Shown one piece after another: positions 12,337 through 24,776 of a DNA stretch of 64,000 bases. Each line of letters opens with the position of its first letter. Position 1 is the stretch's first letter. The notes beneath the pieces are model-generated. The model was not told where the DNA came from, did not search any database, and saw only the letters and a program-made list of their open reading frames with translations. Origin of the DNA: Gautieria morchelliformis (taxonomy: Eukaryota; Basidiomycota; Agaricomycetes; Gomphales; Gomphaceae); the NCBI GenBank assembly GCA_015179125.1, contig WHVA01000105.1:62001-126000 (forward strand). Direction: 5' to 3'. The translations under genes and the position numbers were made by a program.

Positions 12337-13318
12337 TTAATACTGCTGAGGGGCAGCATTATGGTTCAGGTTTTGTCCAACCACACCGGTTGGCGCAGCG
12401 GACGCTGTGCCCTCGACGACATCTGATGGCTGCGATGCAGCTAGGTAGACGTTAGATGGTACGATAGGCAAAGTACGTTGTACCTACTCAAGAAATTAGC
12501 GCCACATTGCTGTGAGATTACACTTTGTACAGCAGGGTTGGCTGCCAACATAGCCTCGTCTGCCTGGAACGTATCGAACGCAGCTTGTGTGCACCCAGTA
12601 CACGTTAGGTTAGCTGGCAATGATGTGGCATGGCCCGCAATCTGGGAAATGGCATCCATGGCGTTTTCAGCTGAAAGGGGTTGTCCGACGAAACTTTCAA
12701 CGTCAAGTAGGGTCGATGAAGCACATAATGTGTCATTGGATGCTCTGATAGATGGTCAGCGGTGCATGCTACTGCAGAAAATGTGATGACTCACGTCTTA
12801 AGACAAGCGATACTGCGAATGGTAGGATAAAACCTTGGTACGTCTTGAATAATGGTCTGCAGAGTACTTTGGCCAATCCCTGTGTTTGAGATGTCCGACT
12901 GGCATCCGTTTGTGATGTTGGTGGTGATAGCATTGATAGTGGCGTTGCTGCAGGGACTTGCTCGACACATCCCTTGCAGCCATGTATTCAAAGACGGAAC
13001 TACCGAGGAATTTGCTGGCAGCGTGAGAATGGCAGCGAGTCCTGGCACATTGAGACAGGAGCTGGCTTCCGAATTGCTAGAGACGTTGAGAAGAGTCGAC
13101 TGGCATGTGCTAGAAAAGAATTGTTAGCATGGCGCACTGCATGCCACGGTACTGGAGGATTCTTTACCTCGACAGGCTACAATTAATGGTCAGGATAAAT
13201 CTAGTGGCACGGCACCCCTGCTCACGTACCCAGTACTACCAAATGGGTCGTTAATGTTAAAAGCCGCTGCCGCACCAACGCCAGCGAGGAGGAGAGCGGA
13301 ATATTTAATGGAACCCAT
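12337..13318 (-). CDS. Secreted Cys-containing hypothetical protein
   Basis: Starts at the ATG at 13318 with a signal-peptide-like N-terminus: MGSIKYSALLLAG, then a run of small residues (VGAAAAF). Assembled exons read STCQSTLLNVSSNSEASSCL, then NVPGLAAILTLP and a Cys-containing repeat-like region (MCRASPCSNATINAITTNIT, SIACLKT). A second unit follows (CASSTLLDVESF, LTCTGCTQAAFDTFQADEAM, ISQQCGANFL). The last exon ends NHNAAPQQY at the stop codon 12339-12337. Cysteines recur in paired positions in each unit and several N-glycosylation sequons are present. This layout resembles a family of secreted or wall-associated basidiomycete proteins of unknown role. No enzyme motif is visible. Secretion is predicted from the N-terminus; function is unknown. 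Confidence 0.65.
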
Positions 13319-14845
13319 ATTATCGTGCAAGCGCAAACAAAAAGGTGGATAGTAAGCTGGGAACGTTAGAAAGGAAATGCATTAATTATAGTCCCTGGAC
13401 CTTATAACCACCTGAAAGGCTCTAAATAATTAAGCGCCACTGCGATCATCTTTGTGCACCGTCGACGTAACCGGTTGATTGCGGCTTCTGGGCGTCTCCG
13501 GTCTCCTCTCTACCACAGCCTCGTAGAACGAAAACTCCGGGCTCAGACAAAAGGAAGATGCAGGTCTTGGATAGTTAATCGACGACCATACGCTTGCCTG
13601 ATTTTTTCAGTCTCGCCTGTCTGCAGTTGGGTACAGTACATATTGACTTGAGAGGCCAACAACAACCGGCTAACGGTAGTTGTATAAAAGGGGTATTGGC
13701 AAATTGCTGCTGTTGCCTGAATCATGTTACCGGATCCATAACCCCAAATATTAGGTCCCGCGCCTCATCGCGCTTAACTTCGCGCTCACTTCAAGCCCCG
13801 ATGACCACATATCGCCTCCAGACACGCCTTGATATCATCAACTGTACTAGTACTGGCTACTGATACTGCCAGCGTCGTCTCAGCATCATTGTTGCGCTAT
13901 ATGCGATGGTGAGTGCGTCGCCAACGTGATTCACTCTCACGCACGATTTATTTTTATTCTCCGACCAAGCTGACAAGGTCAACTTGACATCGCCACGGTC
14001 GCGCGAATGGCTTGATAAAAGACTTCCATGACGTCAAGCTCAAGGATTATCGATTAACATTCAGCATGCACTGGTTACTGCGCATGCCTGGGCGAACTAT
14101 TAGTGCTGTATTAGCCCAGCCTTGCCAACCACAGACCACTGTGAAGTCTCACTTGGGGGTGTGCCCCTACTGTAATTGGGCGCCGGGAAGCTTGTGCCGT
14201 CCGTTACGAGGGATCATTCGCCATCTCATCTGGCGGGCGGCTCCTCTCCGTTCTCTTTCTGTCACTCGATTACCTTGTGTACTTGGAATTGGGTCACTAG
14301 TGTCTTCACCGCGATTTAGCGAGTCAGGCAACACGTCTCAAGCTCAGCTTCGCAGCTGTACGCTCCAGCGCGCTCATCTAGGGCATCTACAACCTTGGAT
14401 ATGCTTAGAGAAACAAAGCTATACTGTTCTCAGGCGGATTGCTGTGACCTCGGTGACCGGTCACCGCGACGTCGACCGGCGCCTGACCCGAGCTCGCTGG
14501 AGAAGGTCACCGCGTTTGTAACTCTCGTACTGCCTCAGTCCTCACCGGGAATGATCGAACAGGGAACTGCGCGGAGGGAATACATCCCCGATCTGTGACT
14601 GTGCATGTGTCAGCGATGATCTCAGATATTGCTATTGGTGAGACGAGTGTACACGTGTGCTTTATGTTCTACACGATGGGAAGCGAGACATGAGCTGCGG
14701 ACCCACAATGGACTACTTGTGACAAGAAATAGAGGAAATCTTGATAACACGAAATTCGGCGATGCTGATGCTACGTCAATGCGATAGAGGAGAAATTGCA
14801 GGTGGATGCGATGTGAAGTCTTGCCAAGAAGCAGGTGTACAGGTC
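13319..14845. other. Intergenic, palindromic site but no gene
   Basis: About 1.5 kb with only short unassigned frames (for example 14012-14521 plus strand, 169 residues, low similarity to anything I know). The clearest structure is a perfect 16-base palindrome at 14451-14466. I see no supported gene. Confidence 0.4.
14451..14466. promoter_or_regulatory. Perfect 16-bp palindrome, possible protein-binding site
   Basis: The sequence cggtgaccggtcaccg equals its own reverse complement. It lies in the spacer upstream of the secreted-protein gene and downstream of the RRM/coiled-coil gene. A related accggtcaccggt stretch occurs at about 17088-17100. Function is inferred only from symmetry. Confidence 0.35.
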
Positions 14846-16900
14846 TTAACTTGTAGATGGTCCTGTTATCGCAAGGTCACCGCCCACACGTGCGGAGGAT
14901 ACCCCGGATTCTCCACTTGCCATCACGATGCGGTCGCTGGACGGGACGCCTCGTATCATGGAGGCCAAATGGAACAGCACCGCAGAGTCATGGGAATTGG
15001 AGGTGAACAGCGACTGTCCCGGGCCAAAGCCGGAATGTTCGGCTTGTTCCTTCTTAGACTTGAGGTCAGCCAGAAGTGCCTCTGCCCTCCTTCGGGCTTC
15101 AACCTCTCTCTTGACCTGATCCAGCGCGGCATCTTCCATGCGTTTACTTCTGGCCAAAGCATCCTCTGTTGCTCTTAGGTGCTTCTCGAGTTTTCTTCTG
15201 ACGGATCTCTCTTCCTTGACCTCGTCCTCTGCACGGCGCTTCGCCGCGCGAGCGTGCGACAGATCATCAAGCACGGTATTCTGTTTCTCGCGCAGTGCAC
15301 CAATCTCGTTCTGTAGACTATATAGCTGAGCCGGGGAAGCCATTGGGACCGAAGGCGGGTTGGGAGATGGGGGAGGTTGAGGAATTGAGTATACCTCGTG
15401 CTTGCGTGACCGAGTGGGCCAGGGCTGTGAAGGTAAGCCGTTACCGTCGATGCACGGGATAGGATGTCGCTCTAGTGGCGTAACAGTAGCAGGATTCTGA
15501 GCACCACGGCGTTCAAATGATTCTGTAAGAGATACTTGAGTCGGTTCGTAAGGAGTAGCAGGAAGATGTCGGACATCTGCGAGAATAGATATCGTCAGAT
15601 AGACAGAGGAAGGAAAGAAGACCTCCGTACGAACTCTTCATATGGGAAGGGGGCTCGTGAGCATTTAGTTGTATGCATGCGCCTTCATTAGCCCCAGGCC
15701 TGGAACTCGAAGCAAAAGAAACTGATGGTGTTATTGGGATCAGGTTAATGACTGAACTCCTAGGAGAGGCTAAACAGAAGCTCAGATTTACAGCCACGTC
15801 GAAAACTATGCTGCTCACATCTTGCTTGTATAATGCTGTTGATTTGGCCGAGGAGGTGCCAAAATGGCTTGGTATCAGTTTCCTCCCCGACCTGAGCTGC
15901 CATGTCTATACCGGCCTCTAATATCTTCTTCGCAGAGTCGAGATTGTGCTTTCCCTTGTAGTAAGCCGCTGTCACCATCCACAGCTATTTAGTTCCAGGT
16001 TAAAAACGCAACTCAGAAGGTTATTAGGTGCACGAAACCTTCTGGTCCGCCTTGACCGCGCTTAGGATGCGTATGATACCAGTTGGATCGTCTTCCAGTT
16101 GCGTGTCAAGATCAAATTTTATGATTTCTCCGGCATGAGGTATGTTCAAGATAGAAAGAGATTTTTCACTTGTAGGCCCGGTCTTGTGGCCTGCCGGCGT
16201 CTCCGTCGGAGGCGTCAGCAGAATGCTCTTTGACGTAGGGAGCGTTTGAGAATGGTCGTAATCCTTGGTGAAAGCGCGGTCACGTCTTGAGTATTCGCGA
16301 GAGTTGGAAGACGAAGATGCCACCGAGGCGGAAGTGGAAGTCAGACGATATACGTCCCTTGTTTCCTCTCTATTGCGGTAAGGGGCCCGGTCTTCGTATC
16401 TCGCCCATGCATCACGGTCATGAACATATGGGGTAATACCGGTAGGCTTAGCTGGTGGCCTATCATAGTTTCGTGTAGCAGTACTGCTGCTAGATTCCCT
16501 GTTAAAGTGGGCATATATCGACCGCGGACTCGGTCCGGTAAGTCTACAGCGCTGGTCTCGTTCCCGAAGCGGACCGTGAGCTAGTTCCCTGAATTTTCTT
16601 TTAAGCATTTCGTTGTTTGATATCTTGATCACTTGAAGATCGCTTCTGTCGAGCCCGACTGCCCTGGCGGAATCGGCGGAACCAGGAGCCTTGTATTCGA
16701 AGAAGATGTGAGGTTTCTCCCCCTGGCCCTTCCAATGGGTTATGCTTCGCCTGGTGAAAATAATAAATGTGGTTAACGTGTCTGTCAGTACTAAAATCTA
16801 AACTATCGCACACTGGTCCGCATTTTGTGAACATAGTCTCAAGGGCAGTCTTCGGAAGCTTGAGACTGTGCACGTCGACGACACAGTCTTCCCAGTCCAT
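14846..16900 (-). CDS. RRM-like plus coiled-coil protein, conserved hypothetical
   Basis: Model starts at the ATG at 16900 (DWEDCVVDVHSLKLPKTALE). A junction restores an RRM-like core: MFTKCGPVCDSLDF joined to WKGQGEKPHIFFEYK, then APGSADSARAVGLDRS. A Ser/Arg-rich linker follows, then a helical segment around GIIRILSAVKADQK and WMVTAAYYKGKHNLDSAKKI. After a Pro-rich region comes a strong C-terminal coiled coil (LQNEIGALREKQ onward, rich in Glu, Arg, Lys and Ala), and the frame ends at 14846. It looks like a basidiomycete-specific protein that may bind RNA, but no function is known. The frame stays open upstream of 16900 (QDLNNIARTIYG), so another 5' exon is possible. An intron near 15865-15800 is less certain than the others. 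Confidence 0.6.
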
Positions 16901-18192
16901 TCCGTATATTGTGCGAGCAATATTATTAAGATCTTGCAGAGTGAGATAGCACCAAGGGGAAAGCGGAGACTGAGCGGATGTCAGAAGGATAAAGGGCGCG
17001 GCATGTCACATCGGTCACGCGTCGCGTCCACTAGTACAGTAGTACTATCATCTATACTGCGTATCACATGCTGACAATTGGATGATCACCGGTCACCGGT
17101 CATGTCGCCAAGACCAAATTCCAAGAGTCCTTGAAGACTCCCAGCTGAATCTGATCAATCGAAAAAGTTGAGCCCTCGGTCGCGGTCACATCATATCAGC
17201 ACCTCGAATTTCACTCAGGCCTCAGTATTCTCGCGCGAAACTCAACCTATAGAAGGCCGGTTCTCAGACCTAGATTGCCTATGAGAAGCTCTGTATTGCA
17301 TAAGTAGTGAAAACCCGACGCGTATCTCCGCCAATAAGCTTTGCCAGTGTGGGTCAGGCTCTCTCTGGTGCCACCTGTAGGTTTTTATTTGATCCGTTTC
17401 AAGTGTAAACTCACTCCTATGCAGAATGCAGCGGTAAAATACTAAGTGGAAAACGCAAACGACACGAAAGCGGATGAGGCAATAACAGGTTCTTATTATT
17501 GTTTTGTTATGCAATAATCTGGACCACTGTCCATTCAACCTTGCTTTGCGCTGCGCTTGTTCGCCGTGGTCGGGGAATCTACTAGGGGGAAACTGGGGAA
17601 ACTTCGGCACTGGCCTTGGACGCCCCCCGTCTTATCAACACATGTCAACGTGGTCTTATCGAGCCCATGTCCATAAACTGAGTCTTGTGAGAGTTTCAAT
17701 CGGCACTCGCTAAAACATATGAAAGCTCATGTTGTCACGATTACGGGTCGGGATCGGTTTGGGGATCGTGTGGGTGGCCGTTCCCGTTCCCGTCCCTCCA
17801 TCCCACCATGACCTGGTGGCCGCATTAAAAGGGCATGAGCCGCTGTATCCAATAAATGGCACGTGATGCCCGGCAATCAGCATGTCTGCACGGCTCGGCA
17901 CGTATGAAGTCACATCTGAGCTTTAGCCTGTAACCCTGGACTGTCTACTAGGACTGTACCTTCCAGCGATAAACTATATTTCGAGAGCATGGCAGGACTG
18001 CACCAGTGTGTTGGGAGATTCGGATGGTGAGCCCAATCAGCTGCGCTTGATTCGTCTCAGGCCGACCAATTTCCTAGTCTTCTTCCTGTGAATTTCCGTT
18101 ACGTTACTGTAAACGTCCCAAAGGCGTGAGAGAACCTTTGAATAATTGCTAAGCGAGGAAGTGCGAGCGTCACAAAGGTTTTGCCTTTCGCC
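16901..18192. other. Intergenic region before the transporter cluster
   Basis: No gene recognised. It contains the likely promoters of the flanking divergent genes and a tandem accggtcaccggt motif at about 17088-17100. The short frames present (for example 17242-17610 minus strand) have no family resemblance. Confidence 0.4.
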
Positions 18193-20682
18193 ATGGCCTC
18201 GTCTGACAGTACAGAGGTCAAGGAGGATGTTCTTGTGAAAGAGGGTACATCCATCAAGGACTATTCCTCTAGCGAAGAGTTTGGGGGAATCGAGGCCCGC
18301 AGGATACTCGAGAAGAAACTGTACGTTTCATCTGAACTCACTGCCAGTGTATACTACGCCCTAACACGATATCCATCTTCCCGATGTTTCACATCAGTCT
18401 ATGGAAGATTGACCTCCGCATGGGTATATTGGTAGTGATATATATCCTCAACTACGTAAAGCAGCCTCTCATGATACACTGATAGTCTAACTCTGACATC
18501 GCATTGCTATATACTCTCAGGTAGATCGGAATAATGTTGCGTGAGTCCAGTTCTTGTAGGCACACTGTGGTACACAGGCCACTCACTTAGCTCATGATTG
18601 GTGTGCACAGCGCTGCTCGCCTTCGTGGGTTCGAGACAGACCTGCATCTGCAGGGACAAGAGTTTCCTACCCTTTTATCCATATTATATGTGGGGTAGGA
18701 CATCTCTTATGACTGGTGGAAATGGTTATTAAAACAGCACCAGGTATATCATCATGCAGGTTCCATCGTGAGTTCTTCGTTGTTACGGTCGGCAGACGGA
18801 ACTGTCACTATTTTAGAAATATGCTGCTCAATTGGTTAGCGAAACCGAGTCTTTACTTGCCGGCGTGCGTGATCGTTTGGGGGATGATATCCATCTTGAC
18901 AGGTTGTTCACTTGATCAAAATTTTTTTTTCCATTTTCCTAATGTTCGAGTGCTCAGGCATCGCAAAGGAGTAAGATCAAAGGCAAATGTGGTTGCTTGT
19001 CTTATTTAAATTTAATTATGCAGCTTTGTGGGAGCCCTCTTGACTCGATTCTTCCTAGGATTGTAGGTTTTCCTAAATATGATTTTGCTTCCCTTATACT
19101 CATCCTGAACAGTATCGAAGCCGCGTTCTTCCCTGGCAAGCTAAATATTTCATATGTTGTATACTGATCACTATAATGCAACTCAGGTGCCTTATTCTTG
19201 ATATCCAAGTGGTATACAAGGTTTGCAGCTATCTAGGACCTCGCTGGTCATATTATGACGAATTCGACGATCAGAAAAGAACTTGGCCTTCGATACGCTA
19301 TTCTCTTTTCTGGGAATATCATGTCAAGTGCGTTCGGAGGGTTGATGGCCGCCGGAATTTTGAACGGCATGGAGGGTAAACTAGGTCAGGCGGCATGGCG
19401 GTGAGTTCGTGTGCAGGGAGTCTCAGGTTCATTGGGCTGATGCATGGCCGTAGCTGGCTTTGCTTTGTATGTATCTATTGCATGACCTTGTGGTGTTGAT
19501 CGATCTAACAATGGAGTCTTGTACATCTGGTGGAAGATCGAAGGCTCACTTACGGTAAGACGTCACGTCCTGGGCCCCAAGCAGAACATTGACAAACAGC
19601 GTAGATATTTGTGGCTATATGCGCGGTATTCATTTTACCCGACTTTCCAGCTACTACCCCCTGGCTATCTCCTTTGGAGCGTAAACTCGCACAGTTAAGA
19701 CTGGATGAAGATACAGGAGAGGAATATGAAGAACATATCCAAGAGAGCCATACTCAATGGACCGGGTTCATTGAGGCAGTTACTGATTGGAAAGTATGGT
19801 GGCTTGCGTTTGCAATGCTTTCCCAGGTTGTCGGCTTGTCCTTCGGCGCGTACTTCCCGAGTGAGCGAACTTTCATTGCAGTCTACTTCTCAAGGTCGTC
19901 ATAGTGCGTTATCTCTTCCAGCATTAGCCGCCACTTTAGGATTCAAGTCGACAACTGTGACATTGTTGCTTACCGCTCCCCCTTGGGTTTTCGCAACCCT
20001 TATTGCGTTTCTCAATGCTCGCCATGCTGATGTCACTGGGGAGAGATTTTGGCACATTGCTGTTCCCACATTAGTGGGAATACTTGGCGACATTATCTCC
20101 CTTTGCACGATGAACACCGCAGCTCGTTACATTGCACTGTGCGTCGCCTGTCTGGAATCGGTTGTAGGGAGATAAATGGTTAAACTTCTTTGGCACTAGC
20201 TTCCTTTCGGCCCAGTCCATTGCCGGATCTGTTGTTTTATATACCTGGTTTAGCAACTCTTTTTCTCGTCGCCCCGCTAAGCGAGCTGTCGGTAGGTGAA
20301 TTATTTTCATATCAATTTTCATTATCTGAATCTCGGATAGGCTTGGCATTAAGCAATGCATGGAGTCAGTTGGGAAATGTTGCTGGCTCGTAAGGGCACA
20401 GTTTTTTTGTATGGTTCACGATTTCACCGGAGATGACTATTTATCTAGCTACGTATGGAGCATATCTTGGGGGCCTACTTACAGGAATTCGTATGGTATC
20501 TGTATCTCGGTAAGCGTGCGATTTCTTGAGCTCGCCTTGATCTCACATGTTGTTTAAAGATGGCAGGGCTCCTGATTATTATGTGCTTCATCTTCCGGCA
20601 GCATTTAATCCATTTGAATAGGAAGTTAGACCGAGTGGAAGAGACAACTGGACGGAGGATTGGTTTCAGGTATGTCTATTAA
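18193..20682 (+). CDS. MFS transporter, anion:cation symporter (Dal5/TNA1-like) family, copy 1
   Basis: Eighteen short exons join in one open frame of about 480 residues. ATG at 18193 begins MASSDSTEVKEDVLVKE. Landmarks are LEKKLLWKIDLRMGILVV, INYV-type VDRNNVAAARL, QVPSNMLLNWLAKPS, IEAAFFPGALFLISKWYTR, KELGLRYAILFSG, TDWKVWWLAFAMLSQ and DVTGERFWHIAVP. It ends GFRYVY at the TAA 20680-20682. Twelve membrane segments with a central acidic loop fit the fungal ACS group of the major facilitator superfamily, whose members import allantoate, nicotinate, vitamins or other carboxylates with protons. The substrate here is unknown. Exons as short as 13 nt (18958-18970) and 20 nt (18521-18540) are needed, and one intron starts with GC (19136). 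It is the most divergent of three tandem copies, and I see no disabling change. Confidence 0.85.
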
Positions 20683-22332
20683 GGGATGAGAGCGTTTGGG
20701 ACGGCATAGGTTGGAGGGGAGGGGGCGGAGTTTAGGGAAACAGGGACCTTGTATGATTGTATACGATTATTGGACGGGATTCATATCGTCTGAGAGCCCA
20801 TGGTCCTTTCATGGACGATGTCAGACATGTGGCCGATATAAAGTGCATGATCCAAATATGGAAAGCTCGTAAATGTGACACTCGATCCCGAGATGTTTGA
20901 CTGCCGAAAACCTTATATGTATTCACCACTTGCAAGAAATCACTGGACACAGCACAGGCTTCGCGAGGAGACCACCTCTCTCATACAACAGAGGGGGGCG
21001 GTAAACGGCTCCAAGGGAGCCGGGCCAGCGGGGGGAAAGGGTCCGTCGTCGGTGCCACCGCCCACTCAAGAACGCAGCGGGTGGGAGCCTCAGGGAGCGA
21101 GGAGGAAGGGCCACCCTTTGTTAGGTACCTTGCGTGTAACGACCACCATAGGCACGCCTGCGGTCGTGTAAAATGATTAAAAAAAAAAAAAGGCTTTGCG
21201 AGTCAGCTAGGTGTCCTACAAAGTACGGGGTCCAACTCAACAAGCCGTCACCTGACCTACATATAATGACCAGTGCACATGCAAAGTCAGTATAGGGGCG
21301 TTGAGAACACGCGAAGCAGCCTGACACTTCTGATCTTGAAGCCTAACCCTGCACTGCAGCCCTTGCGGTGTTGCGGTGTCATACCGCCAATAGTTGCCAT
21401 AAGGACACCACGTCGACAGAAGCCATTATCACCTGCAGATGACGCGCCAAATACACATGTGGCCGCAAGTGTCCCTGGATGGGCGCAAGTAACCTTGTTT
21501 TGAAGTGATGTAGAACGGGGAGAAGTGTTGACGTCGTCTGGTTCGATGCAATGTTAAATTAAAACTAAATCTACGTAGGTTCATCAGGTCAGGGAACCTG
21601 GACTGGGTGGCCATGGCAATTTCTGTGCTCACATTTCTCATCTATAGTATCTAAGGTGGTTGACACAGTATCCGCCGTTTCCAGCAAGGAGAGACTCAGT
21701 GCCGGTAAAGATCCAATCTCCTTGGTCAACTGATGATGTGACAGCAACGGTTTACAAACCAACACTAAGCCTACACACCATACCCGGAGACTTCAAGTGA
21801 CCCCAAGCCAAAATAATGTGCGGATGGTCGCTATTGGGGCCCTGGGTCGCTGGGCGTCGAAAATAAGGCTTGACGTCCCGATATAAGCTGTTGGCCATGT
21901 GGCCCCGACTCCGCTTCGGGAACCACAACTGGCCGGGGAAAAAACAGAGCCCGGTATAAGTAATGATGGGAAAATACAACTGGACACACTTACAATACTA
22001 CTATTGGTGGAAAAATGTCGGCATAATAAAAGATCATGCAGGGAAAAGGGAAATGGGCAAACAGAATCATAATGAACATAATCCGAGCGAGGTTGCGTCG
22101 ACAGAGCTAGAGCCGAACCCTCAGGCCCCTGTCGGGGAATCACGTATGCGCGCACAAAAACTGTTTCCGTCCTGTAAACGCAAATAATAAGGCTATAGAC
22201 GCGAAGGAACAGCGGCCACGTGTCTTGTTCCGCTGACGATTGTAAAATGGCGTGAGATACAAGATAAGTCTACTTAATCCAACTAGGGGTCAATGAGGAG
22301 CAGCGAGCCCCACGTACGTTTTCTCTTTCGTC
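20683..22332. other. Spacer between transporter copies 1 and 2
   Basis: No protein gene recognised. It holds the poly-A-tailed retroelement fragment described separately and the copy 2 promoter. The remaining frames (for example 21793-22155 minus strand) show no family features. Confidence 0.4.
20968..21191 (+). mobile_element. Short poly-A-tailed non-LTR (LINE/SINE-type) insertion
   Basis: A GC-rich segment of about 220 bp ends in a run of 13 A. It is flanked by near-identical 11-base repeats: ggcttcgcgag at 20957-20967 and ggctttgcgag right after the A-run at 21192-21202, one mismatch. A 3' poly-A tail plus target-site duplication is the hallmark of LINE-mediated insertion. No coding part remains, so it is either a 5'-truncated LINE tail or a SINE. 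The class is inferred from structure alone. Confidence 0.6.
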
Positions 22333-24776
22333 ATGGCCTCGTCTCCCAATACAGACTGGAAGGAGGGTACAGTGACTTCCAACGATGACTTGTCGGAATT
22401 TGGAGGCGTTGAAGGCCGCAAGAGGCTCGAGAAAAGACTGTAAGCCTGCAAAACCATGAACTCACCGTGAAATAGCATAGCTGCAACCCCTCTTCTTCAT
22501 CAGCTTATGGAAAATCGACCTCAGGATGAGTATATTGATACTGATATATGTACTCAACTATGTGAGAATTCGCCAATCTTAGCATGTCCTTGATGATAGT
22601 ACTAAGTGCTTCGTACTTCCAGGTAGATCGTAATAATGCAGCGTGAGTATCTGTTTTTCGCTGCCACCGACTCATGCTGCCACTTTCTCACCTCATGAAC
22701 GGCAAGTGCGGCTCGCCTTCGTGGCTTCGAAAAAGATTTGCATTTGAAAGGACAAGAGTTTGCTACCCTTCTATCTATCCTATATGTCGGGTAGGTTTTG
22801 TCTGTTGATCGCTCCAAATTTTATTCAACCAACTTTAGGTATATCATCATGCAAATTCCATCGTGAGTTTTGTGCCTGTCACGTTGTCTTCGCCGGGACA
22901 GGACTGTGCGGTTTTAGAAACATGATGCTCAATTGGTTAGGGAAACCGAGTCTTTACCTCCCAGCATGCATGATGGTTTGGGGGATGATATCCATACTCA
23001 CAGGTTATGTCATTTCTATGTTTATTTTCTGTGATAAATTTTGACGTTTAACTCGTCAGGCATCACAAAGAAGTAAGGGTGGAACAGGTATACTTATATA
23101 TATATTGAAATTGAAATTATATAGCTTTGTGGGAGCCCTCTTGACACGATTCTTCCTAGGGTTGTGCGTTTTTTTTACTTGATTTCACACCCTTGCACTC
23201 ACCTTGAAAAGTGTGGAAGCCGCCTTCTTCCCTGGCAAGTTCTATATGTAGGAATTTGTATACCGATGACTACAATGTGTTTCAGGTGCTTTATTCCTGC
23301 TATCCAAATGGTATACGAGGTTTGCAACCATCAGACACCTCATTCAAACAGTATGGTGACATGTTCGACGGACAGAAAAGAACTCGGCCTAAGAACCGCT
23401 ATGTTTTATTGTGGTAACCTCATGTCCAACGCTTTCGGGGGCTTGCTGGCGGCCGGTATTTTGAATGGCATGGATGGTGTACTGGGTCAGGCTGCATGGC
23501 GGTGAGTTCATATGGAAGGGGATCTCAGGTTCATGACTGATATATACTTTTAGCTGGCTATTCTTCGTATGTATCTGGTATTTTTTTATATTGCCACATA
23601 TTCTCACGATCATATCCTGCACATTTACTGGAAAAGATCGAAGGCTCACTAACGGTAAGATGCATGTTTCACATACCCTGCGGAAACTTGATATACAATG
23701 CAGATATTTGTGGCCATATGCGCAATGTTTATTTTACCCGACTTTCCAGCTACTACCCGTTCGCTGACGCCGTTGGAACGTAAACTTGCACAATTAAGAA
23801 TGGCGGAAGATGCAGGCGAGGGAGATGAAGAGGACAGCAGCGAGGACCATAATCAGTGGAATGGTTTCACGCTAGCAATTACTGATTGGAAGGTGTGGTG
23901 GCTTGCGTTTGCCTTGCTTTCCCAGACTGTCAGCCTGTCGTTTAACGCTTACTTCCCGAGTGAGTTTTCATCACAACTTATCTCCACTCTTGACAGTGTT
24001 ATGCATTCCCACCTTGTTTTCTAGCCTTGGCTGCCACTTTAGGATTCAAGTCAACAACCGTGACATTACTGCTTACCGCTCCTCCGTGGGGTTTCGCAGC
24101 CATCGTTGCATTTTGCAACGCTCGCCATTCTGATGTCACCGGGGAGAGATTCTGGCACATTGCCACTCCCATCTTAGTTGGTATCCTCGGGTTTGTTATC
24201 TCGCTTTGTACAATGAACACAGCCGCTCGTTACATTGCCCTGTGCGTAAGCCCTCTGGACTGCGCTGTGAAGTCTCGATTTTTTACACTGGCTTGCTGTA
24301 GCTTCCTTGAGGCCCAATCTTACGCTGGACTGATTGTTTTACTTGCCTGGTTTAGTAACTCAATACCTCGTCCCCCCGCTAAGCGAGCAGTCGGTCGGTC
24401 TTTTACCACAACCACTCACCTTTCGATATTGAATCTTCAGTAGCTTTGGCAGTACTCAACGCATGGAGTCAGTTGGGTAACATAGCTGGATCGTAAGGAA
24501 TTATGTGGTCCCCGATTTCATCACTCATGTTTGTCTACGTAGCTACGTGTGGGATATTTCCTGGGGGCCTACTTACAGGAAATCGTACGGTATCTGTATT
24601 GCTGTGAGTGTGCATCCTCTTGACCTCTTCGTGACTCAACGTGTTGCGTGCAGACTGCAGGGCTCATGGTTATTATGTGCTTTGTCTTCCGGCAACACCT
24701 TATCCATCTGAACAAGAAGATAGAGCAGAAAGAGGCGGCGACGGGACAGAAGATCACTTTCAGATACCTTTATTAG
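22333..24776 (+). CDS. MFS transporter, anion:cation symporter family, copy 2
   Basis: Second tandem copy with the same eighteen-exon layout as copy 1. ATG at 22333 begins MASSPNTDWKEGTVTSNDD, then SEFGGVEGRKRLEKRL. Later landmarks are VDRNNAAAARLRGFEKDL, QIPSNMMLNWLGKPS, KELGLRTAMFYCGNLMSNAF, RSLTPLERKLAQLRMAED, an acidic loop (EDSSEDHNQW), TDWKVWWLAFALLSQ, DVTGERFWHIATP and SYVWDISWGPTYRKS. It ends ITFRYLY at the TAG 24774-24776. The N- and C-terminal tails are cytosolic by family topology. The intron after FFPG begins with GC (23235). It is closer to copy 3 than to copy 1 in the N-terminus and acidic loop. Apparently intact; substrate unknown. Confidence 0.87.
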
